Shown: one piece after another, positions 28,128 through 36,149 of the stretch | Layout: the number at the start of each line of letters is the position of its first letter | Position numbering within the stretch: the stretch's first letter is position 1 | NCBI GenBank assembly: GCA_900079765.1 | Contig: LT599017.1 | Coordinates: forward strand, 3,176,996 to 3,240,995 | From: an uncultured Eubacteriales bacterium | GTDB taxonomy: Bacteria > Bacillota > Clostridia > Oscillospirales > Oscillospiraceae | Reading direction: 5' to 3' | Length of the DNA stretch: 64,000 bases | Program-made: the position numbers and the translations under genes | The notes under the pieces: generated by a model | What the model was told of the DNA's origin: nothing | The model's database searches: none | Seen by the model: the letters and a program-made list of their open reading frames with translations, nothing else

Positions 28128-28964
28128 TTACGCGCTGAGCATGCTATGGAGATGGACCATCAAATAAGATTCCTCCTCTCTCGTCACAACGTGCTTGAAA
28201 CGTTTCTCCACATAGGCGCTGATCTGCTGAGCGCAGGCGGACTCCTTCTTGAGCGTGACCGAGAGCTGATACCAGAGCTCATCGTCGCCGCCGGGCGGCT
28301 TGGACAGAGGCGCGATGCCGAAGACCCGCCTGGAGAAGTAGTTCAGGTGGGTGATAAAGCGCTGGTAGGAGAGGGTCTCCTCATCAAAATCGATTTTGAA
28401 ATAGGCCCGGACGATGTCCAAAATGTTGTGGATCATCTCCATCCGTCTCTGGACCTCATGGCTGTCGGCCGCCCCGGCGCTGATGAAGTGGAAGGCGATA
28501 AAGGCAGCCTCGTCCTCTGGCAGCCTCGTTCCCAAGAGTTTCTCCACAACGTCCAGCGCCAACAGGCCCGCCCGATACTCTCTGGGATAGCACTGCTTCA
28601 TCTCCCACTTGAGGCTGGAGGTCAGATCCATCCCCTCGCTGTGACGGCGCAGTGCGAAGGAGACGTGATCCATCAATGTAAGATAGATTTTTTCGTCCAG
28701 CTCATAGGGCAGCTCTCTCTTAGCCATATTGATGATTTCATCGACCACCTTGATGTGCTCCAGTGGAATGTCCTCGACGATTCGGCTGAGCTTTTCGGCT
28801 ACGTCGGTACCCTTTGGCGTGAATATCCTCTCGATTTGCGTCGTCTCGATCTCATCCCCGACCTTCTTCCCAAAGGCAAGACCGCAGCCCGCGAGGACAC
28901 ATTCGCGGTTTCTCTCATCTATCGCCAACACGATATTACGGTTTAGGATTTTATTAATTTTCAC
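28128..28964 (-). CDS. BglG/LicT-family transcriptional antiterminator (GTG start)
   Basis: About 278 residues from a GTG at 28964 with GGAGG seven bases upstream (protein VKINKILNRNIVLAIDERN). Upstream in-frame codons run through the leader terminator and are not coding. A CAT RNA-binding domain (about 1-55) is followed by two PRD domains with conserved His (DHVSFALRRH, AFIAFHFISA, HLNYFSRRVFG, YLMVHLHSML). When the cognate sugar is present it should bind the RAT in its own leader and prevent termination, switching on the PTS operon. Confidence 0.92.
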   Translation of the reverse strand: MKINKILNRNIVLAIDERNRECVLAGCGLAFGKKVGDEIETTQIERIFTPKGTDVAEKLSRIVEDIPLEHIKVVDEIINMAKRELPYELDEKIYLTLMDHVSFALRRHSEGMDLTSSLKWEMKQCYPREYRAGLLALDVVEKLLGTRLPEDEAAFIAFHFISAGAADSHEVQRRMEMIHNILDIVRAYFKIDFDEETLSYQRFITHLNYFSRRVFGIAPLSKPPGGDDELWYQLSVTLKKESACAQQISAYVEKRFKHVVTREEESYLMVHLHSMLSA

Positions 28965-28979
28965 GCGCACTCCTCCTAG

Positions 28980-29033
28980 AAAAAACAAAAAGACCTGAAC
29001 CAATCAGGCCCATGGCCCAATTAGGTTCAGGTC
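28980..29033 (-). terminator. Leader terminator of the PTS operon (antitermination target)
   Basis: 10-base arms (gacctgaacc / ggttcaggtc), extended by further partial pairing inside, are followed on the minus strand by a long T-rich run (28979-28991). It lies between the promoter and the antiterminator gene, so by default transcription should stop here. Confidence 0.85.
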
Positions 29034-29056
29034 GGCGTCCATACGGTAGCGCTCCC
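29026..29056 (-). promoter_or_regulatory. Candidate ribonucleic antiterminator (RAT) for the LicT-like protein
   Basis: The minus strand reads GGGAGCGCTACC, a short loop, then GGACGCCGACCTGAA. It resembles the LicT/SacY RAT pattern (GG..TGTTAC..., then GGC...ACCT) and its 3' end overlaps the 5' arm of the leader terminator, as the mechanism requires. Several positions differ from the Bacillus consensus. Confidence 0.6.
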
Positions 29057-29078
29057 GATACACTTATATTTCGGACAT

Positions 29079-29107
29079 AACTTACCACATCCCATAGGAC
29101 AAGTCAA
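29079..29107 (-). promoter_or_regulatory. Probable promoter of the PTS operon
   Basis: Minus-strand TTGACT (29102-29107), a 17-base spacer and TAAGTT (29079-29084). The -10 is weak, but spacing and position just upstream of the RAT are right. A weak CcpA cre-like sequence (TGAAGACGTTTTCG) lies farther upstream at 29219-29232. Confidence 0.5.
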
Positions 29108-29276
29108 TGCGTGACATGCAACATTGGACAAAATGATAAAAATAAACGTAAATTTTTGTACAAATAGCAGAATAGGATCCAATCTTTTTTCTAAACCTAG
29201 GTTAAACACGTTTGACTTCGAAAACGTCTTCACGTAGTACGATACAGTCCCCCGCTCAAAGCACTACCCGAAGTAA

Positions 29277-29329
29277 GCAGCCCTCCTATCATGCTCAGCA
29301 TACAACGCTGAGCATGATAGGAGGGCTGC
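29277..29329. terminator. Perfect 23-base inverted repeat, probable terminator of the DUF3793 gene
   Basis: The arms start gcagccctcctatcatgctc on the left and are exactly mirrored on the right, around a 7-base loop (atacaac). It lies 37 bases past the DUF3793 stop on the minus strand. There is no good T-run on either side, so its role as terminator is probable, not certain. Confidence 0.55.
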
Positions 29330-29365
29330 CCATATAATAATAGCAATTCGGCCTCGCTGCAAGCA

Positions 29366-29917
29366 TCAAGCAGCCACCGTTAGCTGCATAACAGACCTGC
29401 CCTGGCTCCAGAGGCGCAGGTACACATCCCTGCATTTTTCAAAGAGCGCGAAGGTGCGTCTTGCCTCACACTCGTTGCAGTACACCTTCCAGCACCCACA
29501 GCATTTACTGTTCTGCCCCGCGTTTTCTATGAACCCGATCACGTCCCCCAGCGGGTAACCTAAAAAGAGCCCAATCTCATGGGGAAAGCCGCTGGACTCC
29601 GCCAGCCGCGCTTTCAGGCGGCCAAGGGCGTACTCCGCGTCGGTACGAGCATAGCCATAGGAAGCCAGAAAAGCGGGCACGCCGGGGGCGCCCAAGTCCC
29701 GCTCCAGCCTGGACTTCCGGCAGACGTAGACGAGGGCCTTACCCTCCTGCCTGCGCAGCGCCAACAGCTCCACGCCCTTGCCGCAAAACTGCGCGTTCCA
29801 CTCCTCTAGGCCAAGCCGCAACGCTTCCTCGTCGGCGCAGGCAATGCTGAACAGGCTTGCCGTTTTCAGCGATGCCAGCGTGGGAGAACAGTGTTCAATC
29901 AGATGTCGTTCCAGCAT
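29366..29917 (-). CDS. DUF3793 family protein
   Basis: 183 residues. Recognised by HEIGLFLGYPLGDVIGFIENAG followed by the cysteine-rich CCGCWKVYCNEC segment (about residues 132-165), the hallmark of DUF3793 proteins of Clostridia. It is cytoplasmic with no signal peptide, and its function is unknown. The clustered cysteines might bind metal or an iron-sulfur cluster, which is speculation. It stands alone between the PTS operon and the sugar-acid operon, with its own ribosome-binding site (AGGAGCGC). Confidence 0.78.
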   Translation of the reverse strand: MLERHLIEHCSPTLASLKTASLFSIACADEEALRLGLEEWNAQFCGKGVELLALRRQEGKALVYVCRKSRLERDLGAPGVPAFLASYGYARTDAEYALGRLKARLAESSGFPHEIGLFLGYPLGDVIGFIENAGQNSKCCGCWKVYCNECEARRTFALFEKCRDVYLRLWSQGRSVMQLTVAA

Positions 29918-30177
29918 ATCTGCGCTCCTTTTGAATTTTCAATAAGTTAGCATCAACTAACTACAAGCTTACCATACTTACCCTTCCCCGTCAAGAGAGC
30001 AGGCAAGATGGACGAAAAGTACACAGGATATGCTGGACGTCCTGCCGCTCGGCGCAGGGTACTTCAAGCTGTTTGTTTGATAAAACGGGACGAGGCCGTG
30101 GACTACATGTTCCTGTTTCTGGATATGCTTAAGGCCGAGAAGGTCTCGTACTCCACAGTGCAATGTTTTCGCAACAT
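29918..30177. other. Intergenic region without a convincing gene
   Basis: About 260 bases upstream of the DUF3793 gene. A 63-codon plus-strand frame (30008-30199) runs into the terminator stem and has no good ribosome-binding site. The DUF3793 promoter is presumably here. Confidence 0.4.
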
Positions 30178-30216
30178 AAAAAAGCGGAGCCGTCTATGAG
30201 ACGGCTCCGCTTTTTT
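30178..30216. terminator. Strong terminator of the sugar-acid operon
   Basis: Perfect 18-base arms (aaaaaagcggagccgtct mirrored) around a 3-base loop with A/T runs on both ends, so it can act in both directions. Its outer end overlaps the stop codon of the VOC gene. Confidence 0.9.
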
Positions 30217-30601
30217 ATAGCTTTTGTGAAAACTCGATTTTCTCCGCGTTAGGCCCCTCGATATTGAAAAACCGCACGCCCCGCTCCCAGAACGGACGGC
30301 TCTGGATCTCCTGGTCCAGGAGCTGAAAGCCCGCCTCCTTTGCCGCGGTAAAGGCCGCTTCCACATCCTTCACATCGATGGCAAAGTGGTCGACCGCGCC
30401 CGCGCGGCCCGCGCAGGCCTCCGGCACGTAGAACTCCAGCATCAGGTTCTGCTGGCCCATGAACACGACCGGGCCGCGCAGGCCCTTGGTCCGCAGCTTC
30501 TCCTCAAAGCCCAGCTGCCCGTAAAAGGCCACAGTCTTCTCCACGTCCATTGTGGGGACGGCAATATGCTGGATGCCCAAAATATTCTCCGCAAAGGTCA
30601 T
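30215..30601 (-). CDS. VOC-family (glyoxalase-like) protein
   Basis: 128 residues forming one vicinal-oxygen-chelate domain: ILGIQHIAVPTMDVEKTVAFYGQLGF at the start, a VDHFAIDVKD strand in the middle, and a final EGPNAEKIEFSQKL with the metal-ligand Glu positions typical of VOC proteins. It is the last gene of the sugar-acid operon, 17 bases after a KDPG aldolase that itself carries a VOC domain. A role as lactoylglutathione-like lyase, isomerase or dioxygenase cannot be chosen from sequence. The context suggests it acts on a 2-keto sugar acid or a side product. Confidence 0.82.
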   Translation of the reverse strand: MTFAENILGIQHIAVPTMDVEKTVAFYGQLGFEEKLRTKGLRGPVVFMGQQNLMLEFYVPEACAGRAGAVDHFAIDVKDVEAAFTAAKEAGFQLLDQEIQSRPFWERGVRFFNIEGPNAEKIEFSQKL

Positions 30602-30618
30602 TGCTTATTCCCCTCCGT

Positions 30619-31581
30619 TCAGGCGCGGCGCAGATGCACCGCGAACCCGCCGATTTCCTCTTTCAGATAGATTGCGCCCAGCTTGCCCGCGGGGTTAATA
30701 ACGGCTGTGTCCTGATCGAGCTCCACGCCAACACGGGCAAAATAGGCCACCGCCCGGTCGATGTCACGAGTGTTGACGCCGATATGCCCCATAGTGCCGA
30801 GGAATTCGCCCTTGATCACCTCGGCGATCTCACCGGCGAAATACGAGCCGGGGAACTCCTTGACGCTCTTGCCGAAGAGCAGGGCCAGGCGGCTCGCCAC
30901 CTGTTTCGCGTCCTCAGCGTCCTTGGTGTTGATGCCCACGTGCGCAAGCTCAAAGCCGAGCATTTTTTGGATCAGCCCCTGGCACAGCGCGCTGATCTCG
31001 CTCCACTTCTTCTCCCGCACCAGGTCGTTGGGGCAGAAAAAGCTGCCGCCCACCGCCGCAACGTTGGACAGCGCCAGGTAATCCAGCATATTTTTCTCCG
31101 ATACGCCGCCGGTGGGAAGGAATTTGATCTCCCGGTACGGCCCTGCGAGAGCCTTCAGGACGTCCACGCCGCCATAGGCCTCCGCCGGGAAGAACTTGCA
31201 AAGCGTCAGGCCAAAGCGCATGGCCTGCTCGATGTCCGAGGGGGAAACGGTGCCGGGAACCACGTCCACGCCATGGTCCACACACCACCCCACGACCTCG
31301 GCGCTAAAGCCGGGCGTGACGATAAACTGCGCTCCCGCAGCCACTGCCTCCTCAGCCTGAGCCACCGTATGTACGGTGCCCGCGCCCACCAGCACCTCCG
31401 GCGCCTCCGCGGCGATCCTGCGGATACACTCGGCGGCCGCCTTGGTACGGAAGGTCACCTCCGCCACGGGGATGCCGCCCTCTGCCAGTGCTTTGGCCAG
31501 CGGCACGGCGTCTGCCGCGTCGTCCAAAACCAGCAGCGGTACAAAGCCGATCTCACTGATCTTCATAATATTCTCGCTCAT
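30619..31581 (-). CDS. KDPG aldolase fused to a C-terminal VOC domain
   Basis: 320 residues. Residues 1-205 are a class I KDPG/KHG aldolase with Glu41 in EVTFRT, VGAGTV, and the Schiff-base Lys129 in LCKFFPAE, followed by FLPTGGV. Residues about 210-320 form a VOC domain (ELAHVGINTKDAEDAK... LGTMGHIGVNTRDIDRAVAY). Normal KDPG aldolases end near 210 residues, so the second domain is an addition. The reaction splits 2-keto-3-deoxy-6-phosphogluconate into pyruvate and glyceraldehyde 3-phosphate. It follows KDG kinase in the operon, matching the order of the pathway. Confidence 0.93.
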   Translation of the reverse strand: MSENIMKISEIGFVPLLVLDDAADAVPLAKALAEGGIPVAEVTFRTKAAAECIRRIAAEAPEVLVGAGTVHTVAQAEEAVAAGAQFIVTPGFSAEVVGWCVDHGVDVVPGTVSPSDIEQAMRFGLTLCKFFPAEAYGGVDVLKALAGPYREIKFLPTGGVSEKNMLDYLALSNVAAVGGSFFCPNDLVREKKWSEISALCQGLIQKMLGFELAHVGINTKDAEDAKQVASRLALLFGKSVKEFPGSYFAGEIAEVIKGEFLGTMGHIGVNTRDIDRAVAYFARVGVELDQDTAVINPAGKLGAIYLKEEIGGFAVHLRRA

Positions 31582-31630
31582 GCTGTCTCTCTCCCTTTCG
31601 CGGCGTATCCGAGCCGGGGGCCGCGTATTC

Positions 31631-32578
31631 TTACAGGGCGTCTACGCCCATGAATTTTTTCAGCTCTTCCCGGGTAGGCAGCCCGTCGTTGTCTCCGATG
31701 CTGGTCACCTGGATCGCACCGATAGCGTTGCCCCTGCGAACCGCCTCAGGCAGGCTTTTCCCCTCAACGAGCGCGCTGATAATGCCCGCGGCAAAACCGT
31801 CGCCCGCACCTACGGTGTCCACGACCTTCTCCACCCGAAACCCGGGCACCATCTCCCGGTGGTCGGAGGTCACCAGGTAGGCGCCCTTGCTGCCCACCTT
31901 CGTGATCACGGCCTTCGCGCCCAGCCCCAGATAATAGGACCCGATGGCGTCGGCGTCGCTGCTGCCGCAGAGGATGTCACCCTCGGCCTCGCCGGGAAAT
32001 ACGTAGTCTGCCATCGCGGCCAGGTCGTTGACAGTCTTGATCATGACCTCACGGCTGGGCCAGAGTTGGGGCCGCAGGTTGGGGTCGAAGGAGACCGTAA
32101 GGCCGTTCTCCCGCGCCTTCTCGATCAGGTAGAAGGAAGCTTCCCGCGTCGATTCAGAGAGGGCGGGCAGGATGCCCGTCAGGTGGAGATACCCGTACCG
32201 GGAAAAGTCCAACCTGTCCACGTCCGCGTTTGACAGGGTGGACGCGGCCGAGTTTTTGCGGAAATAGAATATCTCCGGGTCACCCGTGCTCACCTTGCTC
32301 TTGAGCATAAAGCCTGTGGGGCGCTCCTCGGAGTAGCTGACAAACTCGCTGCCGATGCCGTTTTTCCCCAGGACATTCACGATGAGCTTGCCGAAGGGGT
32401 CGTTGCCCAGGCGAGTCATGTAGGTGACGCTGTGCTCCAGCCTCGCCAGGCCCACCGCCACGTTAAATTCCGCGCCGGCCACCACCATCGTGTAGTCGGT
32501 CACCTGGTCGAGCGAGCCCTCATTTTTCGCAATAAAGAGGCCCATCGGCTCACCGATCAGCATTACGCCTTTTTTCAT
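31631..32578 (-). CDS. kdgK: 2-keto-3-deoxygluconate kinase (PfkB family)
   Basis: 315 residues of the PfkB/ribokinase fold. The N-terminal MLIGEPMGLF and GGxx-like region is followed by LARLEHSVTYMTRLGNDPFG. The C-terminal signature VDTVGAGDGFAAGIISAL carries the catalytic Asp. KDG kinases share this profile, and the neighbouring KDPG aldolase supports the assignment. It phosphorylates 2-keto-3-deoxygluconate at C6. The gap to the next upstream gene holds a large structured element. Confidence 0.85.
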   Translation of the reverse strand: MKKGVMLIGEPMGLFIAKNEGSLDQVTDYTMVVAGAEFNVAVGLARLEHSVTYMTRLGNDPFGKLIVNVLGKNGIGSEFVSYSEERPTGFMLKSKVSTGDPEIFYFRKNSAASTLSNADVDRLDFSRYGYLHLTGILPALSESTREASFYLIEKARENGLTVSFDPNLRPQLWPSREVMIKTVNDLAAMADYVFPGEAEGDILCGSSDADAIGSYYLGLGAKAVITKVGSKGAYLVTSDHREMVPGFRVEKVVDTVGAGDGFAAGIISALVEGKSLPEAVRRGNAIGAIQVTSIGDNDGLPTREELKKFMGVDAL

Positions 32579-32596
32579 GTCGTCTCCACGCTTTCC

Positions 32597-32674
32597 AAAG
32601 ACTGACGGCGAGTGCCGCCCCCGTGGGGGCCGGGAATACCCGACTCTTCAGGGGCGGCGGCCATGTCAGTCTTT
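32597..32674 (-). other. Branched inverted-repeat element between the isomerase and kinase genes
   Basis: Nested arms: outer aaagactgac / gtcagtcttt (10 bases), inner gccgcccc / ggggcggc (8 bases), plus a small hairpin cgggaatacccg and a competing cccccgtggggg. The stop of the isomerase gene lies 11 bases before it. It has no long T-run. It could be a processing site, an attenuator or a structured RNA. Confidence 0.55.
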
Positions 32675-32685
32675 TTCTGGTTGTG

Positions 32686-33327
32686 TTATTCGCCGATGAG
32701 GTCCTTCACGTAGGCAATAAGCTCAGCGTCCTTGGCGTTCTTGTAGAAGAGCTCCTTGAAATGCTTGCCGCCCAGCGCGCCCTTGAGCAGCTCCTGGTCC
32801 AGGCCCTTGAGGATGGTGATAAGGTCTTTAAAGTTGTTGGCGCGCACCGCGTCTAGGATGCGCTTGTTCTGACGCTCTACATCGCGTTTCTCAGGGGGAT
32901 ATCCATTGCCGCTCTCAAAGCCGAAGAGTTTCTCGAAGATATACTCCAGGTTGCACTCGGCGCCCCAGCCAAAGCCCTTGGCGAAGGGCATGGAGATGGC
33001 ATTGCCGTCGTTGATCTGGGCGAACATATACGCATCGCTGGGGTCCACCACATGGCCGCAGATCACACCGGGGAAGCTGTTGAGGGACAGCATGGCGCCC
33101 TCACCCGTGCCGCAGCCGGTGATGACGTAGTCCGCAGCGCCGCTGTTGAGCAGCACCGCCGCCAGAATGCCGTTCTGCACATAGGTCAGCCACTCCTTGT
33201 CGGTGCCGGTGTACATGCCGTAGTTGTCCACAGCGTGGCCCATGGGCTCGACAACCTTCTTCAGCGTGTTGTAAATCAGCTCGTTCTTCGGAGCTTGGCT
33301 GTTCTCATTGATCAGTGCGATTCTCAT
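32686..33327 (-). CDS. RpiB/LacA/LacB-family sugar isomerase (possibly uronate isomerase, DhuI-like)
   Basis: 213 residues from the ATG at 33327 (MRIALINENSQAPKNELIYN) with AAGGAG upstream; the open frame extends far upstream through unrelated sequence. The family motif appears as ITGCGTGEGAMLSLNSFPGV, with the catalytic Cys. RpiB proper is about 150 residues; this form has a C-terminal extension of some 60 residues. Extended members of the family occur in uronate operons, where streptococcal DhuI isomerises 4-deoxy-5-hexosulose uronate. Next to a KduD-like SDR, kdgK and KDPG aldolase, that role fits better than ribose-5-phosphate isomerase, but it is inferred. Confidence 0.78.
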   Translation of the reverse strand: MRIALINENSQAPKNELIYNTLKKVVEPMGHAVDNYGMYTGTDKEWLTYVQNGILAAVLLNSGAADYVITGCGTGEGAMLSLNSFPGVICGHVVDPSDAYMFAQINDGNAISMPFAKGFGWGAECNLEYIFEKLFGFESGNGYPPEKRDVERQNKRILDAVRANNFKDLITILKGLDQELLKGALGGKHFKELFYKNAKDAELIAYVKDLIGE

Positions 33328-33373
33328 AATCAATTCTCCTTTTATTTCTCGCGGGGGGTTCTTCCCGCGGATA

Positions 33374-34300
33374 TTACAGAATCCCGCGCACTTGGGCGAG
33401 TACGCTCTCGGTATCAAGGCCGTACTCCACCAGCAGGTCGTCCGGCTTGCCGGACTGGCCGAATCTGTCCTGCACGCCGATCTTGCGGAAAGCAAAGTCG
33501 CCCTTGCCCATAAGCGCGCTGGCGACCGCGTCGCCCAGGCCGCCAATGACGCTGTGCTCCTCGATGGCGACCACCTTCTTGCACCGCTGGGCCATGCGCA
33601 GCACGCACTCCTCGTCCAGGGGCTTGATGGTGTGGATATTCACCACCGCTGCGCTGACGCCCTCCCGGGCCAGTGCCTCGGCGCAGTCCAGAGCGGTGGC
33701 AACCATGATGCCGCAAGCGAAGAGCACCACGTCGGTACCATCCCGCAGAACGTTGGCCTTGCCGATTTCGAAGGGCATCTCCTGCTCGAAAACCTTGGTG
33801 GCGGGACGGGCGAGGCGCAGATACACCGGGCCGTTCATCTCGGCCGCCACGCGCACCGCACGCTCGGTCTCCCGCGCGTCGCAGGGCACGATGACCGTCA
33901 TCCCGGGGATCACACGCATGAGCGCGAGGTCCTCGATGGCCTGGTGACTGCCGCCGTCCTCGCCCAGGGTAATGCCCGCGTGGGTCATCGCCAGCTTTAC
34001 GTTAAAGTTTGGATAGGCAATGCTGTTGCGCACCTGCTCGTAGGCGCGCCCCGCGCCGAAAATGGCGAATGTGCTGCAGAAGGGGATATACCCCATCGTA
34101 GAGAGACCGGCCGCCATGGAGACCATGTTGCCCTCCGCAATACCGGCGTTGAAAAAGCGCTCGGGATAGCGCTGGGAAAAGCCCACGGTCATTGTGGCAT
34201 GGGCGAGGTCGGCATCCAGCACGACGATCTTGTCGTTTTCCCCGCCCAGCTTTACCAGCTCGTCGCCGTAAGCGGCGCGGATCGCTTTCATCTCACTCAT
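33374..34300 (-). CDS. Transketolase C-terminal subunit
   Basis: 308 residues with the pyrimidine-binding domain (LDADLAHATMTVGFSQRYPERFFNAGIAEGNMV, then HAGITLGEDGGSHQAIEDLALMR) and the C-terminal transketolase domain. This is one half of a split transketolase. Its start overlaps the stop of the other half by 8 bases, so the two are made together. With thiamine diphosphate it moves a two-carbon ketol unit between sugar phosphates. Operon-specific split transketolases can have narrow roles, for example in apulose 4-phosphate catabolism, so it may not be the housekeeping enzyme. Confidence 0.92.
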   Translation of the reverse strand: MSEMKAIRAAYGDELVKLGGENDKIVVLDADLAHATMTVGFSQRYPERFFNAGIAEGNMVSMAAGLSTMGYIPFCSTFAIFGAGRAYEQVRNSIAYPNFNVKLAMTHAGITLGEDGGSHQAIEDLALMRVIPGMTVIVPCDARETERAVRVAAEMNGPVYLRLARPATKVFEQEMPFEIGKANVLRDGTDVVLFACGIMVATALDCAEALAREGVSAAVVNIHTIKPLDEECVLRMAQRCKKVVAIEEHSVIGGLGDAVASALMGKGDFAFRKIGVQDRFGQSGKPDDLLVEYGLDTESVLAQVRGIL

Positions 34301-35117
34301 TGCCGTCGCCCTCCAGTTCCTTCAGCGCCTTCGCCAGCTCCTCCGCGTTAGGCGCCTTGCCGTGCCAACCCACCTGGTTCTCCATAAAGGAGACGCCCTT
34401 GCCCTTGACCGTGTGGGCAAGGATGCATTTGGGCTTGCCGGGGGTCGCCGGGCGCTCCAGCGCGGTGATGACGGCGGCAAGGTCGTTGCCGTCCGCCAGC
34501 TCGATCACCTCGAGGCCGATGGCCTCCAGCCGGGCGTACAGGTTACCAAGACCCATGACCTCGTCGTTGGTTCCGTCGATCTGCAGACCGTTGTTGTCGA
34601 TCATGATGGTGAGGTTGTCCAGCTTATAGTGGGCGGCAGCGGTGCAGGCCTCCCAGGCCTGGCCCTCCTGCAGCTCACCGTCGCCGAGAACAGTGTATAC
34701 CCTCACGCCGTTCTTGGCGGTCTTAGCGCCCAGCGCCATACCCACCGCGATGGAAACCCCCTGGCCCAGCGAGCCTGTGGAGGCGTCCACGCCCGGAACC
34801 TTCTTCGCGTCGGGGTGGCCCTGCAAAATGCTGTGGAGCTGGCGGAAGTTCTTGAATTCCGCCTTGTCAAAGAACCCCATCTCGCCCAGCACGGCATAGT
34901 AGCAGGGGGCCGCGTGCCCCTTGCTGAGAACGAAGCGGTCACGGTTGGGATCGTCAGGGTGCTTGGGATCGACCCGCATCTGCGTATAGTAGGTAGCAGC
35001 CACCAGCTCCACCATGGAGAGAGATCCGCCCGGATGACCGCTGACGGCTCCGCCGACCATCTCGAGGATGTCCCGGCGCATCTGCCTGCAATTTGCTTTT
35101 AACTCTGTGTAATCCAT
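34293..35117 (-). CDS. Transketolase N-terminal subunit (TPP-binding)
   Basis: 274 residues. The motifs are SGHPGGSLSMVELVAATYYT, then HAAPCYYAVLGEMGFF, STGSLGQGVSIAVGMALGAK, and the thiamine-diphosphate/Mg motif GDGELQEGQAWEA...NNGLQIDG. It pairs with the C-terminal subunit encoded next. It sits between the RbsC-like permease and the isomerase in the sugar-acid operon. Confidence 0.92.
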   Translation of the reverse strand: MDYTELKANCRQMRRDILEMVGGAVSGHPGGSLSMVELVAATYYTQMRVDPKHPDDPNRDRFVLSKGHAAPCYYAVLGEMGFFDKAEFKNFRQLHSILQGHPDAKKVPGVDASTGSLGQGVSIAVGMALGAKTAKNGVRVYTVLGDGELQEGQAWEACTAAAHYKLDNLTIMIDNNGLQIDGTNDEVMGLGNLYARLEAIGLEVIELADGNDLAAVITALERPATPGKPKCILAHTVKGKGVSFMENQVGWHGKAPNAEELAKALKELEGDGNE

Positions 35118-35147
35118 TTTCTTCGCCTGCCTTACTTGTTTGGCTTA

Positions 35148-36149
35148 TTACTTTTTGCCGCGCGTCTTCTTCAGATAGTCGATATAGACGGCACCCAGGA
35201 TCACGCCGCCCTTGACGACGTACTGCCAATAGGTGTCGATCTTCAGCAGGTTCATGCCGTTGTTGAGCACGCCGATGATCAGCACGCCGACCACCGTGCC
35301 GCCCATGGCGCCGACGCCGCCGGACATGGAGGTGCCGCCCAGGACGGAGGCCGCGATGGCGTCGCGCTCAAAGCCCTCGCCAACGTTGGGCTGCCCGGAG
35401 TAGAGGCGGGCCGCCAGCACCACACCGGCCAGCGCCGCCATGGTGCCGCTGATCATGAACATGCGGATCTGAACCCATTTCACATTCACGCCCGCATAGC
35501 GCGCGGCCTCAATGTTGCCGCCCACCGCGTAGACGTGGCGGCCAAATCCCGTGCGGTTCATCACGAAGAACAGGATGACCATGGTGACGATCACAATGAT
35601 GACGGGGATGGGCAGGCCGAAGAGATACCCGGTGCCGAGGTTGTTGAAGACGTCGTTGGTGCTCTGGGTGGGCTGGCCGCCGGTGAGGATATAGCTCACA
35701 CCGCGGACGATGATCTGTGTGGAGAGGGTGACGATAAAAGCGGGGAGGGCGGTGTTAGAGATGACAAGCCCATTGAAGAAACCGATGACCGCGCCGAAAA
35801 GCAGCGCCACCAGTACGCACACAGGGACCGGGATGCCGGCGTTGGACATACGCACGGCCAGCACGCCTGAGGCCGCCACGACGGAGCCAACCGAGAGGTC
35901 GATACCGCCGCTGATGAGCACGCCGGTGATTCCAAACGCGATCAGGCAGTTGACGCACACATTGCGCAGCACGCTGAGCAGGTTCGTGGGCACGGCAAAG
36001 GTGCTCGTGGTAAGGGTGAGCGCCAGGCACATCGCCGCCAGAGCAATCATGGGGCCCAGGTTGCGCTTGATCCACACGAAAACGGGATTGGACACCCAGC
36101 CCTTTTGGGGAGACACGGCAACGGCGGCCCCTTTTGTTTTGTTAGACAT
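35148..36149 (-). CDS. Sugar ABC permease, RbsC-like
   Basis: About 333 residues. The start at 36149 (MSNKTKG) gives proper SD spacing (GGAGG, eight bases) and overlaps the end of the ATPase gene by 8 bases. About ten membrane segments and the family motifs ISGGIDLSVGSVVAASGVLA and GGTSMSGGVGAMGGT mark the RbsC/XylH/AraH class. It works with the ATPase and lipoprotein encoded just upstream. The imported compound is probably a uronate or other sugar acid, judged from the enzymes in the operon. Confidence 0.92.
   Translation of the reverse strand: MSNKTKGAAVAVSPQKGWVSNPVFVWIKRNLGPMIALAAMCLALTLTTSTFAVPTNLLSVLRNVCVNCLIAFGITGVLISGGIDLSVGSVVAASGVLAVRMSNAGIPVPVCVLVALLFGAVIGFFNGLVISNTALPAFIVTLSTQIIVRGVSYILTGGQPTQSTNDVFNNLGTGYLFGLPIPVIIVIVTMVILFFVMNRTGFGRHVYAVGGNIEAARYAGVNVKWVQIRMFMISGTMAALAGVVLAARLYSGQPNVGEGFERDAIAASVLGGTSMSGGVGAMGGTVVGVLIIGVLNNGMNLLKIDTYWQYVVKGGVILGAVYIDYLKKTRGKK

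Noticed and set aside
29219-29232. CcpA cre-like sequence upstream of the PTS operon
   Set aside because: Two mismatches at conserved positions and more than 100 bases upstream of the promoter. Mentioned only as a weak note, not called as a feature.
30008-30199. 63-codon plus-strand frame with a protein-like tail
   Set aside because: No convincing ribosome-binding site, it runs into the arms of the strong terminator at 30178-30216, and I recognise no family.
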